Source of the DNA: Emergomyces orientalis
Lineage: Eukaryota; Ascomycota; Eurotiomycetes; Onygenales; Ajellomycetaceae
Length of the DNA: 64,000 nt
Reading direction: 5' to 3'
NCBI GenBank assembly: GCA_002110485.1
Contig: MOWL01000051.1
Span: 124,001-188,000 of the forward strand
In this document: positions 32,874-45,968 of the stretch, piece after piece
How the letters are laid out: the number at the start of each line of letters is the position of its first letter
Position numbering within the stretch: the stretch's first letter is position 1
The notes under the pieces: generated by a model
Told to the model about the DNA's origin: nothing
Databases searched by the model: none
What the model saw: only the letters and a program-made list of their open reading frames with translations
Made by a program: the position numbers and the translations under genes

Positions 32874-34300
32874 GGCGGCTGCTAGGAAAAGAAACCTGTT
32901 TGAGGGTATTGTGTGGGTGGTGGGGATGTAACAGCTTGTTGTTTGTAGGGGGTAGACACGAAGGCCATTCACATGGTTATTCAACCATAGAGGCGAAAAT
33001 TATAACAACAAAAGGAGTATAGAATCGTGCAGCGAAAGGCTTTTCTAGTGCTTTCTTCAGTGGATATCAAGTTTTCCGTTTACGCGTAAAAGAATTAAGA
33101 CGATTTTGGTAGGACGGTTGGTCGATTGGATCCAAATCGTTGACTTTATGGCCGGATGCGAAGGACGGTAACCCTGTGTATTTGTCAAAGCCACAAACTG
33201 GGAAATTTAGAGATATGCCGATCGGGGCCGTGGACAACAGTGAAAGAAAGAAAGAAAGATGTAAGTAAATAAGTCGCAAGACTGGGGAATGCAGGGAATC
33301 AGACGCGGTAGACCAAGTCGTGTTCATCAGTCGTATGCAGCGTCAAGTCGTTACAAGAGAACGAAAGAAGCGCGGAAGGGACCGCCGAGGCGTTGATTTG
33401 AGCTGCTTTGATTCTGTTCGGTTTTGATTGGATTTGATTGGATTTTGTTATGATACGAGGCGAGACAGGATGGGCGGGAAGAGCTGGGGGCCGAGTCTGG
33501 TCTGTGTGTTTTGCTGGTGGAACTAGTTGTCGATATGCATGCACAGGTACTTGTACATGTACATACACGCAGAACAGAACAGAGCAGGAGCAGTAGCAGG
33601 AGCAGTAGCGGCGGCGGGAGATATAAAAGTCGGTTTGGTTGGAAGAAACAGAATTCGTGCTAGCCGGGGACGGGATCAAAAGGGACGGGGTCCGGCTTAT
33701 GGGAAGAGGCACGGGAAAACCAAAACCAAGCACTAACCAACTCGCCGTTTGAAAAGAGGTGTCCCGGGGCTCAGGGAAGCGGGCTTTGCTCGAACCACCA
33801 AGGAGTAATCCAGTGACGAAATCGATAAGATGAAAGAGATGGGGAAACCAAGACGTGGGGAGGGGGGAGGGGGAGGGGGTTCAGGAAATAAAAGGAAGGG
33901 GGGAAGAACGGTAGGTAGGTAACACGAGCGAGAGCCCGAAGAACCTAAAAGGGAGAAGAGCAAAAGGGACAGAAGAGAAAGATATGTAGCGTGTCCGAAT
34001 ACAGAGACGAGAGAAAAGGTAATACAACCAAGGGGGGATAGAGAGGGGGGATGGAGGGAGAGAAGAAGATGAAGATGATAAAGAAGAAGAAGAAGAAGAA
34101 GAAGAAGAAGAAGAAGAAGACGACGACGAAAGAAAAGGGTGAGGGTGAGGATGAGGACGAGGATGAGAAGCGAGAAGAGAGAGAGAGAGTGAGAGAGAGA
34201 GAAAATTAGAGAGGATTGGGTGAGGTTGAGGGTTGACGGAGGGAAAAAAAGATGAGAAAGAACGAGAAAAGAAGGGAGGACAATGCGGTTTAGTGTGGTT
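32874..34300 (-). promoter_or_regulatory. Long leader/promoter of the RRM-R3H gene with a purine-rich tract
   Basis: On the plus strand 33830-34270 is almost entirely purine, including a GAA repeat (about 34081-34120), AG repeats (about 34175-34203) and a four-run G tract (33857-33879). The transcribed (minus-sense) RNA would therefore carry a long CU-rich leader, a common feature of strongly expressed fungal regulators. An acceptor-like CTAG just upstream of the start codon (about 32881-32886) suggests a leader intron. Confidence 0.45.
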
Positions 34301-37300
34301 TTGCAGAACGAATTTACGAAGTAATTACAGGAATACTCAACATTCCATTACGTATATATACGTACACCTTGCAATAAAATACCTAGGTACATACCCAAGA
34401 AGGAGGGTTATGGGCTACTCGGCGTCCGGGTCACGGAAAGGTATCCTGTCACCATTATGATGCTATGCTGGTACCTTCATGGTACAGTTCTTGCATCCTG
34501 CAACCAACACAAATACAAAAAAGAGCCCTGTAATTGAAAATTTTAATACAACTCGACGACAAGTTCTTCTGTACCGCACCATGGGGAACACTCTCAATTT
34601 GCGGTATTCTGGTAGATACCTAGGTACCTAGGTAGAGGTCTCGACACTTCTTCAATTATGAAAAGTAATTCATGTACGGAGTATTCATGTTGAGTATTTA
34701 TTTACCTATCTGAATCCATGCATGCATGCATATCTTATGGGATTATTGATAATTACCTTGGTACACTGCTTCCACAACTAATCACACCGCCACTAGCGTT
34801 AAATATACATGGCCATACAAACATAATACTAACTAACAGATCTGTGCTTCATAACTAATATATCAATGAATCTCTAATAAGAGCACTCTCTGTCCGTCCT
34901 TGAATCTCTATTATATAAAACATTTTCTGTCTCTTTTCTGCAAAAGGAGATTAAGCTTTTTTATACTTTATTTTCAGCAGTAGCTAATAAAATTTCAAAA
35001 AATACTGTCTCTGGCTGAATATATGATCGATTGGCTATCTATCTAGGTAGAGTACCTAGATAGATTTATTATTATGAGAGAAACTAGTCATCGCAAGGTC
35101 TGTGGTAATTTACGTTGTATTATTCAGGTGTATTTAATACTAGTTGCGATGTAATTAGCTGGGTAAGTGGTGTAATTTTCCGCCCCTTTAAGACACGAGC
35201 ATGTATTTATAGTCATGTACTGATTCTTAGACCCGGATCATCTCCAGAGAAATTTATTATGGGCTAACTAACTAACTAAAATAATTAAAAAAATTTATTC
35301 AGAAGAGTTACCATGTTGACTCGTGCCCGTTTACGGAGTATGACCTATGCTATTTTACCATTGTACAACCCAATCCCTTTTTTCGTGCATAGCTTTTGCG
35401 CTCTATCAAGGTATGTAGTCTGTAGAATTATTAGTACTGATTGGAGAAACCCCTCGTCTCACTCAGGGGTTTGTTTCGACCTTTGCACTGTCTGGCTTGT
35501 CCTTCTTCTTTTTCCCTTTTCTTTCCCTCGTCGTTCCTTTTCATTTCTTTGGTTCTTCAAAAGGCTCCTATCTATGTGGAGTTCAATCTAGCTCCTCTCC
35601 AAGACTGCATATGGCGTCGTCCCACTAATCACCTCCTCCTCTTACCCATCGCTGTGATGCCATCAAAGCGCAAGAGCCCAATAGTCCATCCTTAGTTTAG
35701 AGGGGCCCGGACACTCTGGTGGGCTGAAGCTTACTATTGGCCTTTTGCCCTTTCGCATCCCATTTCCTGCACGTTGGAAGAGCCTCGATCTGTCAAACTA
35801 GCAATCCCTGAGAGTTATCTTGTCAGGATAATACCAGTCATTTCACATATGCCATTCAAAGAGTTGAATTGGTCTTACTTGAATGCAGGCAAAGCCCTTC
35901 ATTTTCATCCTCTAATTAGCTCTGCAGTAAAGAAATATTTCTCGATGAGGCAATATGAATGGATCAGAGAAATAATTCTATAAAAAAGCAATTATTCCCA
36001 ATCTCTGATCACAAACCACTACTGAAATCTAAATAATGATTACCTCCATAAAAATAGGGGCGCATGGGAAGCCAAGCCGCTGCATGATCAGAAACAACGC
36101 CATGTGTATTTTTTGCCCCAGTGCTCAATCCTCTCGTTTCCCTCGATTTCCCGTGGGCCTTTATTTCCGCCTTGTGTCGGTTCACCTCTCACCTTCGTTT
36201 TAGCCCTTGCCTTCGCGTTTGCCTCCCACTCCTCCTCCCTTTTACAAGTTACAAGCTGGCAAGTTGCAGCTCTGCGCATTTTACGGGTTTTGGCAGCCTG
36301 CAGCCAGCCAGCTCCCTGTGGTTAACTATGCCCGCCATACCATATTTGAACGACTCATGATGGAAATATCCGAGCTGGCCTACATGTCTGCCCTTTGAGT
36401 GAATCATCCCCTCTTCCAGAGTTTCGCCCTCGAGACTTGAGCAGCGTAAAGAGCTCCTCCGTATTTTTTCGTCATTCATCATTCAACCATGATCTATTCT
36501 CCATCAAATCAACTGACAGTCACCCCCTGGCTTTAACTCATGATCAAATCCGACAGACAGGGAGCGAGAAACTGACACATGGACACGCTGGTTTTGTTGC
36601 TAACTACGGACTACCTCCATAGTACCTAAGAGAGCGGGCCAGAAGCAGCTAGAGAAAGTGCCCAGACAGACCAGCTGATGAGAAACCATCCCGAGCTGCC
36701 GGTTGGTGGTCAGATCACAACCTATTGGCTATTGGCTCACCTCCCACTCTTCTTGCACCAAGCAAAGCTTGCGACCTTGAAGCCACAGGCGCGACTCCTC
36801 TTGCTGTGCCACGATGCTGTGCCACGATGCGGATACAATTACGAACTACAATATTTTTGCCACGTGATGTTCGATAGGTTCCCCTCCTGCTCCTCTTGGT
36901 CTACCACACCCAAGCTGGTAGTTTGATTTGGCATGGCATTGGAACAGATGGCATTTGCGTTTTAAAGTGGTCTTCTTCTCTTCTCTTCTTCTGAGATATC
37001 TCTTCCTAGGCGCTCCACGCGACCGCCCCCACCCCCCCCACAAAAGGACCCAACTACATAGCCGCAACAACTGGCGATCAAAGCCTTCAACACTGCTGCA
37101 CATCCTCTTTTATCTTCAACGCATGTTCAATTCCGCCCTGGAACTTCGGGAAAACTCAGCTTCTAGGACTAAGAATATCCATCACATTGTCAACTTCCCA
37201 ATTACGTCACGAATACGCCTTGATTTAATGTACTGTACCTGTTTGAAAGGTACCCCATGTAGGCCTAACATGTTGTGCGTATCACGCAATATAAAGCAAG

Positions 37301-38755
37301 TATCCCCTTCAAAACCAAATCCCCTCCAGAGCAAGAAAATATTGTCAAAGAGCGGAGCCTTGCCCTGCAGACAAATAATCCCGTATCAATTCCATATATT
37401 TCCTAGCTTGCCATGGGGAAGCCATAGTTTGGAAAATACAGAAACACCTCAACTAGAAGTATACTGATGCAGGTCATGGCTGACCGACCTTTCTCTATCC
37501 CTCAGCTCCACATGAAACTGGGAGTGAGAAAATGCAGAGGCAAGGAAAAGGAAAAGACAAAAGCTTCCTGAAACTGTCATTCTCCCTGTACTTTAGATGC
37601 ATAGCAAACGGGCAGATTCATCAGCAGCCCAATCAAAACAGGCGAGTAGGGCAGTCAGGAAATGGGGGAGGGGAGAGAAAAGGAATATGAAAATACGGGG
37701 TAACCTTTTTCTCAAACTCAAAATGTCATTAGTACTAGGTAGAAATCAGCCCTTAGGTTGGACCCTCCCCTACAAGGCCGCCCCTAGAATTGCGGCCGGT
37801 TATCTACCAGGTTCGTTTAGAGTTCAGGCGGGGAGAATGGGGGAAGGGTGAGCAGGGGAAAAGGGCATCTCAATAGGTACAAACTCTGGGATAAAACCGG
37901 GTTTGGGACATGTCCCGTCTTGTTTCCACGCCCAGGATATCTGTTGCTGCTGTATTGAGAAGTGGGTTTTACATAACATGTACCTCATCGTGTAGTTGTT
38001 ATCTGTCCTCTTGCTTTGGGTGTTGCGGGGAAGTTCTGAAAATGTCGCGAGTATTTCCTCGTTGGAAGTGTCCAGTTCTTCATGAGCATTGGATGTATGG
38101 ATTGGATGGAGATGCTTTCATTTCCTTTTGTGCTGGGATATTTGGGGGAGAATATGATACCACCACGCACATGTACAGTACATGTACAGTACATACAAAG
38201 CACAGCTCGCTTAACACAATTCTACTTGGACCGCGCATGTAGCATATTCATTAAATCAATTTCTAGAACAGATAAAGAGTCAAATCAATCAAACCTTATA
38301 CCAAGCAATGAATATTTCAGGGCGTGGGTATCTATCCTCGGGTAGCCCAGTTGGGGAGCCTCCAGAATCACCACTCAGCCGAAGATTGAATATCAAACCC
38401 GGGTGCACAGGGGTAGCTTTCTTTTTGCTAGCAGAAGCTAATGGAACTGTCCTGCATGGATAAAAATAATATATGGGAGTGAGCATGTAGAGAGCCAACC
38501 CTGATATAAATAAACGTAGTTTTCTAGAAAACTGTTTTATTATTTTTAAGGTCATTGCTATTGCGTATAGTTTCTGACGGAGGTTTTGGCAGGGGAGCAA
38601 TGACGACACAAAAACATACAAATCCAACACCACGCCACCACCAACCATTCTCCTCGCTACTACTCTCTCGCGCATACAATATTTTCAGTACAAAAAATAA
38701 AAATAAAAAATAACTAACTTCAACCCACCCTATGTTAAAAACTCCAATTAGCAAA
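34301..38755. other. 4.4-kb gene-poor interval
   Basis: 34300-35300 is AT-rich and contains TACCTAGGTA palindromes (34379-34390, 34616-34632, 35041-35062). 36900-37470 has a 179-codon plus-strand open frame with no recognisable features. A short palindromic repeat built on CATGTACAGTA lies at about 38170-38196. I see no gene that can be supported. Confidence 0.4.
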
Positions 38756-39793
38756 ATGGCATCTGTATCGCGATGGGAAAAGCTACTGCTCCGCCCCGCA
38801 CTGACAAGTGCAGCGGATAACCAGCCACCCCCAACAGCAATCCCCGTATTTCTATATGGCACAGCGTGGAAGAAGGAACAGACAGCAGATTTGATATACC
38901 AAGCCCTCTCCGCTGGGTTTAGAGGTATTGACACCGCCGCGCAGCCAAAACATTATCGGGAGGATCTGGTTGGCGACGGGTTGCGAAGGGCGTTAGCGGA
39001 TGATAAAGTGAAGAGGGAGGATGTCTATGTATGTTGGAGCTCTGTTTTTACATCTTCATACCACTTTTTCTATGTGCTCTAGGGTTAATGGTAACCCGTG
39101 GCTGCGCTGCAGATACAAACTAAATACACACCAATTGGAGGTCAAGATCTCCACTACATGCCCTATGACCCATCCTCTTCAATAGCAGATCAGATCCACG
39201 CCTCCATCAAGTCATCGATGGCAAACCTCCGCCCGCTTGACGATGCAAGTTCAGAAAAGGATACCTACTTCGATGCATTGGTCTTGCACAGTCCCCTCCC
39301 AACCATCAACGAGACACTAGAAGCTTGGGCAACATTAGAAGAATACGTACCTCACAAGATACGAAACCTGGGCATCTCAAACTGCGAACTCCCTCTCCTA
39401 AAAACTCTCTATAGCTCGACAAAAGTGAAGCCAGCCGTAGTCCAGAACCGATTCCACGCAGGATCAAATTTCGACGTGGGTCTCCGACAATTCTGCCGCG
39501 AGAACTCCATCATCTACCAGTCGTTCTGGACGTTGACTGCAAACCCGGAACTGGTATGGTCGACTGAGGTCGGGCTTCTGAGCCAACAAGTCCGCATCAG
39601 CCCACAGGCTGCGCTGTACTGTTTGGTACTGGGCCTTGGGAATACCATCCTGCTCAACGGGACGAAGAATGAGAGCCGGATGCTGGGCGACCTTGCTGCT
39701 CCCAAGGCCGTGGAGGAGTTTGCAACGAAACACCCAGAGCATTGGGATACGATACTGGGGGGGTTTAAGAAGAAGATTGGCGAGACCGGATAA
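38756..39793 (+). CDS. Aldo-keto reductase family protein
   Basis: Two exons (38756-39028, 39113-39793; GTATGT donor) give 317 residues; an in-frame ATG at 38732 would add eight. The AKR catalytic residues can be traced: Asp in GFRGIDTAAQ, Tyr in KHYREDLVGDGL, Lys in VYIQTKYTP, and His in ALVLHSPLP. NRFHAG, IIYQSFWTLTAN and the cofactor-binding region follow. The spacing between Asp and Tyr is longer than in classical AKRs (DTAxxY), a variant seen in a fungal and plant subgroup. It is expected to be a cytosolic NAD(P)H-dependent carbonyl reductase; the substrate cannot be inferred. There are no biosynthetic neighbours, so no cluster membership. Confidence 0.88.
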
Positions 39794-41197
39794 GAAAAGA
39801 GAAGAGAAGAGAAGCGAAAGCAAATAAGCAAACACCTGACCTAGAAATAGGCGGAAGGCGCTCGCTGAGGGAAGAATGGGCTGTTGTTCTCTTTATCCGA
39901 TTTGCTCCATTGTGTTGAAACTTGAAACAGAACTGGGCATTTGTCTATAATCCCATTGAACTCATCTGGGACGAGGAGTCTGTCTAGCAGCGGGCTAGCA
40001 TGGCCCTTTTGAGTGTACCCTATACCCTTCTATAACAATGTAATGAATGAGATTCAGGCAAATGACCCAATGGGACGTGAGACCTTTTGTTTTTTTGTTT
40101 TTTTTTCCTGATGAAGACTTATATCTTATGATACAGTTTCACTCATTTTTTTTCTTCCTGGTGTAGGTTTAAAGAATGTGTCATTTAACTATGAGTTAGG
40201 AAGCATGAGAAAGAAGGTGAAGATGCTTGATAAATGACAACATGCTGTGCGTAAATCAAGTTCTTTCTTTCCTAGCTAGTTTATCTATAGAAGACAGGAC
40301 AAGTTGATGTGTTTGTTGAAGCAGAAGAAATTGAAATTCATGTGACTCTGTATAGTCCAGTCAGATAGACACAAGACACAGTGTTTCAACTCACCATGAA
40401 CAATAAAAACTATAGTTGAACACCAGTAAAAATCTTAGGTATATAACCAGCCAGAAGTATAACCACAGATGGATGGTTGGACGCTGAATATAACCTGGGT
40501 CTTGGCGCGTTTGTCCTGTTTGCCTGCTTTCCTCCGATTGATAACCAACATCGCTCAGAAAGGAAAGAGAAACTTAAAGCCGCCCGCAAGACAGAAGTTA
40601 TATCAACTGCCATTCTCCAAACATCTTGAAACATCTCACTTCACCTGTCCATCTTCCTATCTTAACTCTGCTGGCCCTTCTGGCGCCCCCTTATGCGCTT
40701 CCGGATATCCCTGTTCACTTATCCTTAAACCCACCCAATCCAGAGCTGGGCTAGTGACTTTCATCAAACACCAAACCCCCCTCCCCTCAAACTGCCTGCC
40801 AGTCTGCCTGCCTGCCTTGCCTGCTCGATTTTTCTTTCGGACAACTCGCCTGATCGAATTGCAATTCCCTTACGACTCTATTACTTCCTGTCATTGTCTT
40901 GTTAATATCGTCTAGTGTTGGAAGTATTCGTCCTATTTACTTCCCGAAAACGGGCCATTTTTTCGGTCAACGCCGTGACACGACAATCCATCCTCTCTTT
41001 GCTGGGATATTCTGCGGCCGCAACCGCTCCCGGAACGCCCCCACACACCCCCTGATATCAAATACCGAATTTTTGAGCCTCCATTCAAACATCATCTCCG
41101 TCCCTCCAAGTCTCAATTCGTTAAACCATATCCTATCCTCCCGTGCCACGCGGTCTGGCTGCCTGTTAGCTTCTTCGCATAATATTTTCCCAGTTAC
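39794..41197. promoter_or_regulatory. Intergenic region and promoter of the HSF gene
   Basis: No gene. A two-unit heat-shock-element core TTCCCGAA (40941-40948) lies 250 bp upstream of the HSF start codon, compatible with autoregulation, but a third unit is not evident, so support is weak. Confidence 0.35.
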
Positions 41198-43816
41198 ATG
41201 TTGGCCATGACGTCGCCAGGCGTCTCTCGAAAGAGACCGGCACCAGGCGCTTCGCCTATGGCCCGTCAACAGATAGCCCCAGCAGACCCCCAATTATCTA
41301 ACGACCAGTTCCTACAATGGGGTGGCCAGCCCGGTCCTTCTCAGTCAGACTCCCCTGCTGCCGTTGCCGGCTCATCCCAACACCCCTCCTCAGTGCCACA
41401 CCCCGTCGACATCGACCCCATGCAAGTATCAAACCAACTCACGCGGCGGCCAGGACACCAGCTAGTCAGCAGAGCGCGATTACACGACACGAACTTGATT
41501 TCAATGATGGACCCAACCAGACCAAGAACAGATGATAGAGGAGATCCTACCATAGCAGAGACAGAGGCTGAGCTAGAGCAACGAGCACTCCTGGCGAAAA
41601 AGGATGCGCAGGCAAAGAGGAAGCAGATTCCGCCATTTGTACAGAAGCTGAGCAGGTATGATATTCGAGCTTATTAATTATTTATTTATTTACTTATATA
41701 TCAGTGATAAGCCCGCTAACGATGTCTTCTCTAATCCAGTTTTCTTGACGAGTCAAAGAATACTGATCTAATACGATGGTCCGATGATGGGAATTCATTT
41801 ATTGTCCTGGACGAAGACGAATTCGCAAAAACATTAATACCGGAGCTCTTCAAGCACAACAACTACGCCTCTTTCGTCCGACAACTGAACATGTATGGTT
41901 TTCATAAGAAGGTTGGGTTATCGGATAACTCCATGCGGGCTAGCGAACGTAAAAATAAGAGCCCCAGCGAATATTCAAATCCTTATTTCAAACGCGGTCA
42001 TCCGGATCTCCTATGGCTCATACAGAAGCCCAAAAATGTAGTTGGCCAAGGAAGAGGCTCTGCCAAAAGTGGACCACGAGCAAAGAACGAAGGTGACGGA
42101 GATGACGGAGATAATGAAGATTTTGGAGAAGAAGGAGGTGGCGCCCCGCATGAGCGGTCAAAGTTTCGTGGACAACTGTCTATCGGAGTTGGGGAGGGTA
42201 CACTTGCAAATGATCAATTGGCCAATGTATATCGTGAACTCCAGAACATTCGTCAACAGCAGCAGATAATATCCTCGACTATCAGCAAATTGCGACGAGA
42301 ACACGAACAACTCTATGGACAGGCAGCCACATTCCAGGAACAGCATACCCGCCATGAAAATTCCATCAATGCTATACTCACATTCCTGGCCACTGTGTAC
42401 AACAGGAGTTTGCAGGGCCATGAAGGTGTTCAAGGAATTGTTAATTCTTTTGCTGGAGCCATACCCCAGGATAATACCCAGAGGAATATTGTCGACATGG
42501 ACGATTATATCGGAGGTATCAATGCGGATCTTTCCGGTCAGCGGCCTTTTAAGAAACAACCGTTGCTGCTGAAAGCGCCTCCCCTTATTGGCCGAGATGG
42601 ACAATCATTGCAAGGAAACGCAATGAGCCCCTCCTCGACTGGCAACCCTTATGATGCCACTCAAGGTCATAGACGACCATCTGACCTGAAAAACAGCACG
42701 GTGTCTGGGAATATCGAAGAGTTGTTCGACAGTCCGCACAATTCCGCTTCCCAGTCACAAGTTCCAAGCCGACAAGAGCAACAACATCCCGTGCCGCACC
42801 AACGAACACCATCATCTCAATCTGCTCAGCAGGACCAATCCGCGCCAAATTTCCCCCAGAGAGACATCATGTCTGTTATACAGAACTCTAACGCCAGGAA
42901 TAATCTGCCGTCCAACTTATCTGATTTTCCCAGAATGCTTTCCTCATTCGAGACGTCTGGTGGCAATTCCCCGCTTACAGCATCACAACGAGCCGATATG
43001 CTCCGCCTGATTGCCAACCAGAACCATGCTTCTGACCCAACCACCACAGCATCGCCAAACAATGCACTAATCACACCAACTCCACCGCCTATGCCGGCAG
43101 GTTACCCTACTCGCCTTGCCAACACACGAGCGGAGATCGACAATCTCGTGAAAATGCAAGCAGAGCAAGACCGCTCCGTGCAGAATCTCACAAACCTACT
43201 ACAGCCCCTAAGCCCCAACGGATCAATTCCAGGACTTGACGAAAACAGCCTGAATTCCGGCGTGCCACCTCCTCCGCTGGATCTTGACCAGATTTTTAAC
43301 AGCGGCGATTATTTCTCTGACTTCCCAGACATGGATAAGGGTGGGGATTTATCTGGGTACAACCACGATCTTCAAACCGGCCAAGGCAAGGAAATTGGCC
43401 ACAAGATCACCAACCATAACACCGCCGCCAATGATACGCACGCTAGCGATCTATTCGATTTTGATGCACTCCCTTCGGCTACGACTGGCGATGTATTCCG
43501 CCCCTCTGATGCGCCCGTTGATACACACCCAGTGCCCGGCTATTTTGACGGGTATGTCGGTCTAAACAGCGGTGACGCCAGTGGCAGTGGCAATCTTGAC
43601 AATCCGGGACTAGACGATGGATCTGGCACTCTTAATTTCGGCAGTGGAAGAAGAGGATCCGACGGAGCTCGCATCACTGAGGCGTTTTCGAGCAGCGAGG
43701 CCGCTAGTCCTGCGACGATAAGTGTCGATGAAAGCTTGCATGGGCTTGATGGGATGAATGGCGCTAATGCTGGAGCGAACCTTTCTTCGAACAAGAGGCG
43801 CAAGAGAAATAAGTAG
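41198..43816 (+). CDS. hsf1: Heat shock transcription factor (Hsf1)
   Basis: Two exons (41198-41655, 41740-43816) give 844 residues; the second ATG at 41207 is an alternative start. The HSF DNA-binding domain (about residues 145-250) reads PPFVQKLS, then FLDESKNTDLIRWSDDG, recognition helix NYASFVRQLNMYGFHKKV, and YFKRGHPDLLWLIQKPK; the intron splits this domain, restoring LSSFLDE. A heptad-rich trimerisation coiled coil follows (about 310-365: LQNIRQQQQIISSTISKLRR), then long Ser/Pro/Gln-rich regions and an acidic C-terminal part with aromatic/acidic motifs (DLDQIFNSGDYFSDFPDMD) that look like activation segments. Ends in a basic NKRRKRNK. Nuclear; binds heat-shock elements and is normally essential in ascomycetes. 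Confidence 0.96.
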
Positions 43817-44714
43817 CACTGCTGCTGCATTACACTGATTCTGTGAAAACGCACTATGCGTTGGTTATTTCTGGGAGGAAAAAAATATGATAAAGTTAAA
43901 TATTTGTCGTTTTTTATTTCCGTCCCTCCCATTTCACGATGGCCCTTCGGGTTCGCGCCGGCCATATCAATTCCATTTTCTTTTCATATTCCTTCGTTCC
44001 TAGAATCACCCTTTGCTTTTACTTTACTTTTATTTATTTTTTACTCTTTTCCTTTTGGTTTTGGGCTTTGGATTTTGGGTTTACTCTTGGGACAGGCGAG
44101 GCAAAAAAGGAACGACCTGGCGTTTGTTCAACAAGGAGTCTCTCTCACTCTCTCTGTCTTTCCGTGTCTGTCTGTTTTATATTTTTCCCTTTCTTCGAAA
44201 GTTCTCAACAAGTGAGCAGCTGTTGTGTGCGTGTGGCTTGTTTTTTTGGGGGGTAAAATCGTAAGTAGCATGAGGGGACTTAAGGCAGAGAATTTTTTTA
44301 GCATTTTTCAGGGGTTCGGGTGTATTTGTACTTCTATTATGTTTTCCGTGTGTCTGCGTGTGTATCTATTTGATCCTAATAATATATTTTCTATTTATGC
44401 AGGTATTATATGATACTTGATATCTGTTTCTGACAATTACATTCTATCTCTTCTCCTTGAGACGCTTATTGGTAACTTGTCTTCGCGTCTCCAGCTTTTG
44501 ACTCCGTTCTCCTTTTTTTGATTATTGTTATTATTGTCTTGCCCACTCTGCAATGACACGGCAACACGGCAGCATCCCTCTCCTTTGAACACCATCTTCA
44601 GGTGAATATCAAGCAGTCCTCTTACCGTTGCTGGGCTGGAACCTTCTAACCATTCTCTCGCCTCGCTTACGGCTGTTGTTGATCTTGCTCAACTCGATTA
44701 GCCGGTGAAAAGGG

Positions 44715-44724
44715 TATATAAATA
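44715..44724 (+). promoter_or_regulatory. TATA box of a putative plus-strand transcript
   Basis: TATATAAATA, followed downstream by a CT-rich tract, the usual core-promoter arrangement of highly transcribed fungal genes. No protein-coding gene follows. Confidence 0.45.
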
Positions 44725-45397
44725 CCTCGATATTTCCCCCCTTTTGGCCTCCTGCTGCTCTCCTTTACTTCTTCATCTCTCCCTCACGCAGCTCTTCATA
44801 CCTTGCAACCAGCCACTCCAACCAGATTCGGGTGCAATATCTCGCCTACTCTCTTCTCGTCTTTTTTTTTCCTTTCCAAACAACAAGCCTCCGCGCGTCT
44901 ACAGCAAACGAAGTACAACCAAACAAAAAAAATCAGCAACCAACCAGTCCAACCAGGATACCCTTGTCTTTCTTCGTCTTCCTCGTCATCTCCTTTATTT
45001 CATTTCTCTCCCCTTTTTACCAACTTGGCCCTTCATCTTCCTTTCTTGCCTAGCCCATTCTACAACGCAGCACATCCATCCCTCTTCCCCAGCTGTTTTT
45101 ATTTCTCGAGTTTTCACCCGGGACCGGCCTCTTCACCCCGACAATCCGCTGGTACATATTTCATCATTCTACTTAACTGTTTTTGCCACTCCTCGCCCTA
45201 CTTTGTTCCCAGTAATCTTGCTTTTAGCTGACGCAGAATTCACATTACTTAGGGTACAGTAGGTTTTCTCCTTTTCCCATTCCCCTTTTTTCCACCTATC
45301 TTCAGTTGTTCAACGAAGATGCCCGTGGGCCCCTTTTCTGTTTAACCCAAACAAAACGCACAAATCTGTTGGGAGCTGGTGTGAAATATGCACAGAA

Positions 45398-45541
45398 GAG
45401 CCAATACATGAAGGCAACCACACAGCAAGATAGCTATACTCATCCCATTCTACCTATAAACTATCTCGTTTCCTGCCGATACTTCCTGCCACTACATACA
45501 CAAAGGTTAGGGCAGCTGTAGCTGGATGAACCTCTGATGCC
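45398..45541 (+). repeat. Unexplained block, copy A
   Basis: Shares two conserved cores with copy B: 45471-45497 (27 nt, three mismatches) and 45505-45537 (33 nt, five mismatches, ending GATGAAcctCTGA). Both copies also have an AGCCAA...ATGAAG pair about 65-70 nt upstream. Reading frames are not conserved between the copies, pointing to RNA or DNA-level function. Confidence 0.5.
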
Positions 45542-45707
45542 TTCGAGTTCGCATACACACACAATTTCATTCGTTTCTACATATTTTTTTCTTTTCCTTC
45601 TTCTTTTTTCTTTTTCTTCTGCAGACACACCATCTCACCCCTTTTTTTTTCACTTAGCGCATTTTGCAACACCTCTCGATTTACAATGTCCGGTGTCAAA
45701 CCCGAAC

Positions 45708-45823
45708 GCAGCCAAATGAAGACGCTGCAGAAAGCGAGTTATCTTTTAGATACGCCCGTCCTGGCGATACGTCCTGCTACTACATCGGTTATGGCAGTTG
45801 TAGCTAGATGAATGTCTGAGGCT
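45708..45823 (+). repeat. Unexplained block, copy B
   Basis: Cores at 45759-45785 and 45787-45819 (ending GATGAAtgtCTGA), matching copy A. Upstream ATGAAGA at about 45717 resembles a weak box C and the terminal CTGA a box D, flanked by AGCC and GGCT that could form a short stem. It may be a degenerate or unusual snoRNA-like RNA. Confidence 0.45.
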
Positions 45824-45968
45824 ATATTTACCCCCACCCCTATTTTCGAGGCAAAACGGAGACACACACGCAGATGCATATTCTCTCTCTATACCAACCA
45901 AGTTCCCTGCCTCTTGTCTCCCTGCAGCCTTGTCCTCAGTCCCCTAAGTTTCTCACTCATGCTGAAAG

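Noticed and set aside
32874..32984. N-terminal extension of the RRM/R3H protein to 32984
   Set aside because: An acceptor-like CTAG just upstream of the ATG at 32873 and loss of family similarity indicate a 5'-leader intron.
36928..37467. 179-codon plus-strand frame
   Set aside because: No recognisable motif, mixed composition, no promoter or splice support; chance frame in a gene-poor interval.
44705..45262. 185-codon open frame after the TATA box at 44715
   Set aside because: Composition (Ser, Leu, Phe, Pro) follows the pyrimidine bias; overlapping frames are equally open; no domain.
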